The notes beneath the pieces were generated by a model, which saw only the letters and a list, made by a program, of their open reading frames with translations, ran no database searches and was not told the origin of the DNA. Shown here in pieces: positions 1 through 5,070 of a stretch of DNA of 7,786 nt (its first letter is position 1; each line of letters begins with the position of its first letter). Made by a program: the position numbers and the translations under genes. Origin of the DNA: JBDSLU01 sp039916225 (lineage in GTDB: Bacteria; Acidobacteriota; Vicinamibacteria; Vicinamibacterales; Vicinamibacteraceae); NCBI GenBank assembly GCA_039916225.1, contig JBDSLU010000283.1, positions 1 through 7,786 on the forward strand, given 5' to 3'.

Positions 1-1
1 G

Positions 2-463
2 TGCTACCACTGCAAGCAGTGGATCGACGCCGGCGACCCCCACGACTGCTGGACGACCACCGAGCAGGCGCTGACGAGGGACCTGTCCGAGGACCTGCGG
101 GAAGCGTGGGAGCGGCTGCGCGAGGCGGCGAGCGAGCTCGGCGAGCAGCGCATCTACGCGTCGCACAGCTCGATCATGTTCGCGCGCAAGACCTGCTACG
201 CATTCGTCCGCCCGAAGCGCAGCTTCCTCGAGCTGTGCATCTTTCTCGGCCGCACCGTGCGCTCGCCGCGCGTCACGCGCAGCATGGCATCGTCACGGAC
301 CAAGGTCGCGCATATCGTGCCGATCCGGCACCGCGACGAGGTCGAGGCGCCGCTGACCGACTGGCTGCACGAGGCCTACCATCTGCAGGACGCGCCCGCC
401 CCGAACGCGGCGTCGAAGAGCGTGGCTCCACGGAAGGCGAAGAAGAACGCCGCGAAGACCTAG
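2..463 (+). CDS. DUF5655-type protein with zinc-ribbon-like N-terminus (5' partial)
   Basis: The reading frame is open from base 2 and ends at the TAG at 461-463, giving 153 visible residues; the start lies upstream of the window. The visible part opens with a CYHC pair followed by an HDCW segment, which looks like a small zinc ribbon (Cys-x2-Cys, then His/Cys about ten residues later). A charged helical stretch follows (DLSEDLREAWERLREA). Then comes a region with the pattern of the DUF5655 fold: 'IYASHSSIMFARKTCYAFVRPKR', cited here only by its ends, followed by 'FLELCIFLGR' and a closing 'THIV/AHIVPIRHRDEV'-like strand-helix. The tail is Lys/Ala-rich (residues about 137-153). DUF5655 proteins have no firmly established role; some members are described as nucleic-acid associated or are predicted transporters of unknown type. 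Assignment is by remembered pattern, so the family is likely and the function unknown. It converges on the membrane gene at 541-1305, with 77 bases between the stops. Confidence 0.72.
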   Translation, partial: CYHCKQWIDAGDPHDCWTTTEQALTRDLSEDLREAWERLREAASELGEQRIYASHSSIMFARKTCYAFVRPKRSFLELCIFLGRTVRSPRVTRSMASSRTKVAHIVPIRHRDEVEAPLTDWLHEAYHLQDAPAPNAASKSVAPRKAKKNAAKT

Positions 464-540
464 TGCGGCCGGCCGGCAGGCCCGGCTCGTCGACCGGCGT
501 TGGCAGTCGTACTGCGCGCGACCTGTCGTCGTGACGGCCG

Positions 541-1305
541 TCAGCCGCTGAACCGCGCCATGAAGTCCGCCACCGAGTACCACCACGCCGTGGCGCTGAC
601 CGGACCGCGGAGCAGTTGGACGAGGACGACGACCCCGCCGCCGATCAGGTAGGTCGGGTGCGGTCGGCCGCGCGTCCGCCAGTCGTGGATCAGGCCGGCG
701 ATGAGGAACGCATCGGCCAGCAGCGCCGGCGCCAGCACGGATTCCATCGTCCGGGGCGGCCCCAGGCCCGGACGCAGGCCGGGCGCGATGCCCGCGCCGA
801 ACGCGAAGAAGACCCGCGCGATGGCCGGCGGCATCACCGCCGCCATCGACAACAGCATCAGCCGCTTGTGGATCTCGGGCCGCGTCACGGTGGCGATCGC
901 CGCGGCGACGAGCACGCCGAACAGCGCGATCATCGAGATCGACGCGAGGTGGAAGGCGCGAGCCCGATCACCATAGCCGGCAGCCAGTCGACGGATCAGC
1001 GTCTCGTCGGCGGCGGCGACACCGACGCAGACCATCGCCGTGGCCAGGGAGATGCCGAGCAGCCCCCAGGCGCGATGGCGCGCCACGCGGCCCTGCGCCG
1101 CGACCACCGTTTGCTGCAGGAAGAACAACGTCCAGGCCGAGAAGAGAAAACCGTGCAGGTAAAGCAGCGGCGTGCCGACGAACGTGCCCGCCGGCAGCTG
1201 CAGCCAGAACGTCGGCGCGAAGCCGCCGAACGCGACCAGCACGGCCGCGCCCGCCACCCACACGTAGAACCACGAACGCGGCGCCGATGGTGTTGGCCGA
1301 CTCAT
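541..1305 (-). CDS. Seven-helix integral membrane protein of unknown function
   Basis: This is a 254-residue protein. The start chosen is the ATG at 1305-1303, preceded by GAGGG four bases upstream. A longer in-frame extension to 1512 would run through the sigma-factor promoter and start, and its sequence does not look like protein. Seven hydrophobic segments are visible at about residues 14-35, 45-70, 79-99, 117-140, 148-174, 187-207 and 217-248. Conserved-looking positions include His51, Trp58, Gln64/Gln65 in helix 2, 'RHRAWGLLG' after it (His77), His119 in helix 4, and 'EIHKRLMLL' (His146) entering helix 5. I recognise the HG...W...Q / HR..G / HKRLMLL pattern from uncharacterised bacterial membrane proteins but know no function for them. 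Intramembrane histidines could suggest haem or metal binding as in cytochrome b561-like proteins; this is inference only. It is transcribed divergently from the sigma-factor operon. Confidence 0.85.
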   Translation of the reverse strand: MSRPTPSAPRSWFYVWVAGAAVLVAFGGFAPTFWLQLPAGTFVGTPLLYLHGFLFSAWTLFFLQQTVVAAQGRVARHRAWGLLGISLATAMVCVGVAAADETLIRRLAAGYGDRARAFHLASISMIALFGVLVAAAIATVTRPEIHKRLMLLSMAAVMPPAIARVFFAFGAGIAPGLRPGLGPPRTMESVLAPALLADAFLIAGLIHDWRTRGRPHPTYLIGGGVVVLVQLLRGPVSATAWWYSVADFMARFSG

Positions 1306-1309
1306 CGCG

Positions 1310-1314
1310 CCCTC
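1310..1314 (-). promoter_or_regulatory. Ribosome binding site of the membrane protein gene
   Basis: On the minus strand this reads GAGGG, four bases before the ATG at 1305-1303. It is the best Shine-Dalgarno match near any in-frame start of this reading frame and decides the start over the upstream alternative at 1512. Confidence 0.65.
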
Positions 1315-1367
1315 AGGTAGGCCAGCAGCGTTACAGGTGCGTTCACGAGGCTCTCCGTTCGAACAAC

Positions 1368-1388
1368 GTGGAAGGGGTCTGCTTCCAC
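1368..1388. repeat. Inverted repeat GTGGAAG-N7-CTTCCAC in the divergent intergenic region
   Basis: The arms at 1368-1374 and 1382-1388 are perfect 7-bp reverse complements around a 7-base loop (gggtctg). A separate 8-bp palindrome GTTCGAAC lies just beside it at 1357-1364. The site is 63 bases upstream of the membrane gene start and 68 bases upstream of the -10 box of the sigma operon. That fits an operator for a dimeric regulator or an upstream activator site. No known regulator consensus is recognised, so the function is inferred from symmetry and position. Confidence 0.4.
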
Positions 1389-1455
1389 TGACGCGCAAAC
1401 GGCGGGGAAACTGTGTCACGGCCTTCGCAGGCGGCTGCGGCGGCGCCCCGGCCTC

Positions 1456-1461
1456 TATAAT
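1456..1461 (+). promoter_or_regulatory. -10 box (TATAAT) of the sigma/kinase operon
   Basis: This is a perfect TATAAT in otherwise very GC-rich DNA, ending 22 bases before the ATG at 1484. Transcription would begin near 1467-1469, giving a leader of only about 15 bases. The position 17 bases upstream (1433-1438) reads GGCTGC, so no -35 hexamer is evident. The box also argues that translation does not begin at the in-frame ATG at 1337. Confidence 0.6.
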
Positions 1462-1469
1462 CGCGGCGC

Positions 1470-1475
1470 AGGCGA
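1470..1475 (+). promoter_or_regulatory. Weak ribosome binding site of the ECF sigma factor
   Basis: AGGCGA lies eight bases before the ATG at 1484. It is an imperfect Shine-Dalgarno sequence but sits at the right distance, and almost at the 5' end of the transcript predicted from the TATAAT at 1456-1461. A GTG at 1481 is a possible alternative start, one codon longer. Confidence 0.4.
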
Positions 1476-1483
1476 ACATCGTG

Positions 1484-2065
1484 ATGGCAACGGCAGACGC
1501 AGGCAGGATCACGCTCCTGCTCGAGCAGTGGGCGGCCGGCGACGTACAGGCGCGGGACGACCTGGTGCCGCTCGTGTATCACGAGCTGCGCAAGCGGGCG
1601 GCCGCCTACCTGCGCCGCGAGCGCCGCGAGCACACGCTGCAGCCGACCGCCCTCGTCAACGAAGCCTACCTGCGGCTGATGGGGCAGCAGCGGACGACGT
1701 GGGTGAACCGAGCGCAGTTCTTTGGCGTCGCCGCCCGGATGATGCGCCGCATCCTCGTCGATCATGCCCGCGAGCGGCTGGCCGCCAAGCGACCAGGCGG
1801 CATCCGCGTCACGCTCGACGATGTGATGGGCACGGCCGCGCCGCCCGACTGCGAGGTGCTCATGCTGGACGAGGCGCTGGGCGCGCTCGGCGACATCGAC
1901 GAACGGCAGGCGCGCATCGTGGAGCTACGCTATTTTGGCGGCCTGTCCGAGTGGGAAATGGCGGCGGTGTTGTCGCTCTCGCGGGCCACCATCGCCCGCG
2001 AGTGGCGCTCGGCGCGGGCCTGGATGTTTCGCCGACTGACGCTCGGCCGGACGCCACCCCCATGA
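1484..2065 (+). CDS. ECF sigma factor, TIGR02999-like (kinase-linked type)
   Basis: This 193-residue RNA polymerase sigma factor fits the size of the group. Region 2 spans about residues 10-95, with 'HELRKRAAAYLRRERREH', then 'LQPTALVNEAYLRLM' and 'FFGVAARMMRRILVDHARER', the signature of the sigma-70-like family common in Acidobacteriota and Planctomycetes. Region 4 spans about 125-185, with 'LDEALGAL', 'ELRYFGGLS' and a helix-turn-helix ending 'SRATIAREWRSARAWM'. The usual acidic D-A-E-D motif of region 2.2 is replaced by Gln53-Pro54-Thr55-Ala56, with another threonine at 51. In the kinase-linked ECF43 group, phosphorylation in region 2.2 is known to substitute for those charges. No anti-sigma factor gene is adjacent. 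The stop (TGA 2063-2065) overlaps the kinase ATG (2062-2064), so the two are translationally coupled. The start is chosen for its promoter and spacing; the in-frame extension to 1337 is not protein-like. Confidence 0.92.
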   Translation: MATADAGRITLLLEQWAAGDVQARDDLVPLVYHELRKRAAAYLRRERREHTLQPTALVNEAYLRLMGQQRTTWVNRAQFFGVAARMMRRILVDHARERLAAKRPGGIRVTLDDVMGTAAPPDCEVLMLDEALGALGDIDERQARIVELRYFGGLSEWEMAAVLSLSRATIAREWRSARAWMFRRLTLGRTPPP

Positions 2066-4908
2066 CCAGCGACCGCGCCCGATGGGTCCGCGTGAAAGCG
2101 ATCTTCGACGCGGCCCTCGCGGCGCCGGAGACAGAGCGGGACGCCCTCATCCACGACGCCTGCGGCGACGACGCGGCCCTCAGGGACGATGTGGCGTCGC
2201 TGCTGGCAGCCGGCGCCGGTGCGTTCGCCGAGCGCCCGGCGCTGGACGTCCTCGAGTCGTTCGACCGCGCGTCCGCCACCGGCCGCCCGGCCCTGGCTGC
2301 GGGCCTCGAGCTCGGCGCCTATCGCGTGCTCGGTCCGCTCGACACCGGGGGCATGGGCGAAGTGTACCGGGCCCTCGACACGCGGCTGCGCCGCGAGGTC
2401 GCGATCAAGGTGCTGCCGGCAGCGTGGTCCGGCGATCCCGATCGCATCGAACGGCTGGAGCAGGAGGCCCGGCTGCTCGCCGCCCTGAACCATCCGCACA
2501 TCGCAACCATCCACGGGCTGGAAGTCGCCGGACCCGTTCGCGCCGTGGTGATGGAACTGATCGAGGGCCCGACCCTCGCCGACCGTCTCGCCGGCGGGCC
2601 GCTGCCGGTGACGGTCGCGCTCGCGTTCGCCAGCCAGATCGCCGACGCGCTGGCGGCCGCCCACCGCAAGGGGATCGTCCACCGCGATCTGAAGCCGGCC
2701 AACGTCAAGATCGGTCCAGGGGGCACCATCAAGGTGCTCGACTTCGGCCTCGCCGTGGCCATGTCGGCGGATCGCGATAAGCCGGGCGACGACGCGGGCG
2801 TCGCCGATCAGGGAGCGGCGCGTGTCGCTGTCGCCGGCACGCCGTCCTACATGAGCCCGGAGCACGTTCGCGGCGGACGTCTCGACGAGCGCGCCGACGT
2901 CTGGGCCTTCGGCTGCGTGCTCTACGAGATGCTCACCGGACGCCGGGCGTTCGCCGGCGAGACGGTCGGCCAGACACTGACGGCGATCCTGGAGCGCGAA
3001 CCCGAGTGGTCGCGGCTGCCGCGGCTGGTCCCGCCGCACCTGCGGCGGATCCTGCGTCGCTGCCTGCACAAGGATCCGCGCCGCCGCCTCCAGGACATCG
3101 CCGACGTGCGGATCGAGATCGAGGACGGCGGCGACCCGGCCGAGACGGCCGCCGTCGCCGCCGCGGAGTCGAGCCGTCGCCGCGCGCGGGTCCTCGCCAT
3201 CGCCACGGCGCTCCTCGCCCTGGCCGGCGTGACGGCGCTGCTCGCGTGGCTGCAACGCGTCCCAGCGGCGGCTCCCGATCGGCGGGTGGTGGACATCGCC
3301 ACCGCCTGGATGCCCGACCCGTGGGCCTTCGCGGTGTCGCCCGACGGACGGCGTCTGGCCTACGTCGCTGAGTACCTGGGCCAGCCGACGCTGTGGGTCC
3401 GGTCACTGGTGGACACCGCGGCCGCCCAGCCGGTGCCCGGCACCGAGCGGGCCCGCGGTCCGTTCTGGTCGCCGGACAGCCGCGCGATCGGGTTCTTCGC
3501 CGACAGCGACCTGAAGCGCACCGAGGCGCGCGGCGGCACCGTGCGGACGGTGACCTACGCCCTCGCCGGTAGTCATGCCACGTGGGCGGCGGACGGGACG
3601 ATCCTGTTCTCGAGCACGCCCGTCGACGCGCTGCGCCGCGTCGACGCCGCCGGCGGTCCGGTGGTTCCGGTGACCACGGCGTTGCCGGCCGCCACCGCGC
3701 ATCGCCATCCGCAGTTCCTGCCCGATGGCCGGCGGTTCCTGTTCTTCGTCGGCGGAGCCGACGGTGTTCGCGGCGTGTATCTGGGCACGCTGGACGGGCC
3801 CGGCGTGACCCGGCTCGCCGCCTCGGACACGCACGCCGCCTACCTCGCACCGGGGTGGCTGCTGTTCGTGCGCCAGGGCACGCTGCTGGCGCAGCGGCTC
3901 GACCTGTCGCGCGCCGCCGTCGCCGGCGAACCGATCACCGTGGCCGACTCGGTGGCGTTCGATCCCATTACCGGGAGTGGTGGCTTCTCGGCCGCCGACG
4001 CCGGCGTGATCGCCTACCGGACCGGCCGGCCGTCGGTGACGCGCCTGGCCTGGTTCGACCGCGCCGGCAGCCCGCTCGGCACGTTCGGTTCGGTGGAGCA
4101 GTTCGGCCTGTCGACGTTCGCCCTGTCGCCGGACGGCCGCCGCGTCGCGGCCGAGCGCACGCTCCAGCGGGATACCGACGTGTGGCTGCTGGACGAGGCG
4201 CGACAGAGGCGCCTGACCCACGACGCGAGCGGCACCGTGGCGCGGGTGCCGGTGTGGTCGCGCGATGGCAGCCGGCTGGCCTACGAGCGGGTTGGGGCGC
4301 GATCGCTGCAGCTGTCGATGCGGTCGCTGTCCAGCGGCGCCGAGGAGACGCTGGTCGACTCGCCCCAGGTCAAGGTCCCGTGCGACTGGTCGCCTGACGG
4401 CCGGCAGTTGCTGTACTACGTGCCCGACCCTGTCAGCGGGACGGACCTGTGGCTGGTGTCGGCCGAGACGCGCGTGCCCGTCCTCTTCCTGAAAACACCG
4501 GCCAACGAACTGTGGGGGCAGTTCTCCCCGGACGGCCGCTGGGTCGCGTATCAGTCGAACACGACCGGACGCTACGAGATCTACCTGCGCCCGGCGGCCG
4601 GCCCGGGCGAGCCGGTCGTGGTGTCGACGCAGGGCGGCGTCTATCCGCGCTGGGCCCGCGACGGCGCCGAGCTGTACTACGTCGCGCCGGACGCGACGCT
4701 GATGGCGGCCGCGATTCGCCGGACCACGACGGCGTCCGAAGCGGCCATTCCGGTGGCCCTCTTCCCGACCCGACGCGTCGGCGGCGGCGCCAACATCATC
4801 GGCCGCGGTCATCACTACGACGTCGCCCGCGACGGACGCGTCCTGATCAACGTCGACGCCGATCATGCGGCGCCGCCGTTGACGCTGCTGCTCGACTGGC
4901 GGCCTTAG
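2062..4908 (+). CDS. Transmembrane Ser/Thr protein kinase with TolB/PD40 beta-propeller sensor
   Basis: This is a 948-residue receptor kinase. Residues 1-85 form the acidic helical region typical of kinases linked to TIGR02999 sigma factors (RVKAIFDAALAAP ... DDVASLLAA). The kinase domain covers about 86-350: P-loop 'LDTGGMGEVY' (93-102), Lys116 in VAIK, a helix-C Glu in 'LEQEARLLAALNHPHI', HRDLKPAN with Asp209, DFG at 227-229 and SPE at 265-267. It therefore looks catalytically intact. One helix (about 377-397) crosses the membrane. Residues 420-948 carry at least eight PD40/WD40-like blades such as 'SPDGRRLAY', at about 423, 466, 549, 686, 730, 774, 819 and 861, expected to form a propeller outside the cytoplasm. 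The first P-loop glycine is Asp94, and the activation loop is long and lacks Ser/Thr just before GTPSYMSPE. There is no Shine-Dalgarno; translation is coupled to the sigma gene by an ATGA overlap. Its likely target is the neighbouring sigma factor. Confidence 0.93.
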   Translation: MTSDRARWVRVKAIFDAALAAPETERDALIHDACGDDAALRDDVASLLAAGAGAFAERPALDVLESFDRASATGRPALAAGLELGAYRVLGPLDTGGMGEVYRALDTRLRREVAIKVLPAAWSGDPDRIERLEQEARLLAALNHPHIATIHGLEVAGPVRAVVMELIEGPTLADRLAGGPLPVTVALAFASQIADALAAAHRKGIVHRDLKPANVKIGPGGTIKVLDFGLAVAMSADRDKPGDDAGVADQGAARVAVAGTPSYMSPEHVRGGRLDERADVWAFGCVLYEMLTGRRAFAGETVGQTLTAILEREPEWSRLPRLVPPHLRRILRRCLHKDPRRRLQDIADVRIEIEDGGDPAETAAVAAAESSRRRARVLAIATALLALAGVTALLAWLQRVPAAAPDRRVVDIATAWMPDPWAFAVSPDGRRLAYVAEYLGQPTLWVRSLVDTAAAQPVPGTERARGPFWSPDSRAIGFFADSDLKRTEARGGTVRTVTYALAGSHATWAADGTILFSSTPVDALRRVDAAGGPVVPVTTALPAATAHRHPQFLPDGRRFLFFVGGADGVRGVYLGTLDGPGVTRLAASDTHAAYLAPGWLLFVRQGTLLAQRLDLSRAAVAGEPITVADSVAFDPITGSGGFSAADAGVIAYRTGRPSVTRLAWFDRAGSPLGTFGSVEQFGLSTFALSPDGRRVAAERTLQRDTDVWLLDEARQRRLTHDASGTVARVPVWSRDGSRLAYERVGARSLQLSMRSLSSGAEETLVDSPQVKVPCDWSPDGRQLLYYVPDPVSGTDLWLVSAETRVPVLFLKTPANELWGQFSPDGRWVAYQSNTTGRYEIYLRPAAGPGEPVVVSTQGGVYPRWARDGAELYYVAPDATLMAAAIRRTTTASEAAIPVALFPTRRVGGGANIIGRGHHYDVARDGRVLINVDADHAAPPLTLLLDWRP

Positions 4909-4934
4909 CAGCCCGTGGTGAACTCGCGGGCTGC
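4908..4934 (+). terminator. Hairpin immediately after the kinase stop codon
   Basis: GCAGCCCG (4908-4915) and CGGGCTGC (4927-4934) are perfect 8-bp arms. Further G-U, G-C and G-U pairs inside extend the stem to about 11 pairs with a 5-base loop. It starts on the last base of the TAG stop. There is no downstream T-run, so it may be a Rho-assisted or 3'-end-stabilising structure rather than a classical intrinsic terminator. Confidence 0.45.
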
Positions 4935-5002
4935 CAGGACTGGGCGGCCTCTGCCGCGAGTCCACCAGTCGAGGCGGACGCGGTCGGGACGGCGCCTCGG
5001 GG

Positions 5003-5012
5003 AAACGGGCCC
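5003..5012 (+). repeat. Direct repeat AAACGGGCCC, copy 1 (upstream of -10)
   Basis: This is an exact 10-base match to 5041-5050; the two start 38 bases apart. This copy sits where a -35 element or activator contact would be for the -10 at 5024-5029. The GGGCCC core is palindromic. Confidence 0.45.
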
Positions 5013-5020
5013 TGACGTCG

Positions 5021-5029
5021 TGCTAGTAT
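5021..5029 (+). promoter_or_regulatory. Extended -10 promoter (TGCTAGTAT) of the SelA-like/amidohydrolase operon
   Basis: The TGn extension followed by TAGTAT is an extended -10, which can work without a -35 box; none is seen at the right distance (5001-5006 reads GGAAAC). Transcription would start near 5036, giving a leader of about 35 bases before the ATG at 5071. It indicates that the second operon can be transcribed independently of the kinase gene. Confidence 0.5.
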
Positions 5030-5040
5030 CCCGGCCACGA

Positions 5041-5050
5041 AAACGGGCCC
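5041..5050 (+). repeat. Direct repeat AAACGGGCCC, copy 2 (in the leader)
   Basis: This second exact copy of the 10-mer at 5003-5012 falls about five bases after the predicted transcription start. With copy 1 it brackets the -10 box, an arrangement typical of a repressor operator pair. No known regulator motif is recognised. Confidence 0.45.
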
Positions 5051-5060
5051 GCCTTCCCCC

Positions 5061-5065
5061 GAGGA
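5061..5065 (+). promoter_or_regulatory. Ribosome binding site of the SelA-like gene
   Basis: GAGGA lies five bases before the ATG at 5071. It supports this start over the in-frame GTG at 4918 region, which would put about 50 non-conserved residues ahead of the Tat signal. Confidence 0.7.
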
Positions 5066-5070
5066 CCCCC

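Noticed and set aside
464..540. Possible terminator between the two convergent genes (GCCGG-caggc-CCGGC at 472-486; palindrome GACGGCCGTC at 533-542)
   Set aside because: The stem is only five pairs, the palindrome has no loop, and there is no T-run; such matches are common in DNA of this GC content.
1337..1483. N-terminal extension of the sigma factor from the ATG at 1337
   Set aside because: The extension contains the TATAAT promoter and the intergenic inverted repeat. It looks non-coding and lies before the normal family start.
1528..2061. Upstream extension of the kinase frame inside the sigma gene
   Set aside because: It is an Arg/Ala-rich shadow of the sigma gene. The kinase family's N-terminal region begins right after the ATG at 2062.
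3403..4965. Long minus-strand open frame (520 codons) opposite the kinase propeller
   Set aside because: Composition is Arg/Gly/Ala-rich with no recognisable domain. It mirrors the codon pattern of the strongly supported kinase gene, as expected for high-GC DNA.
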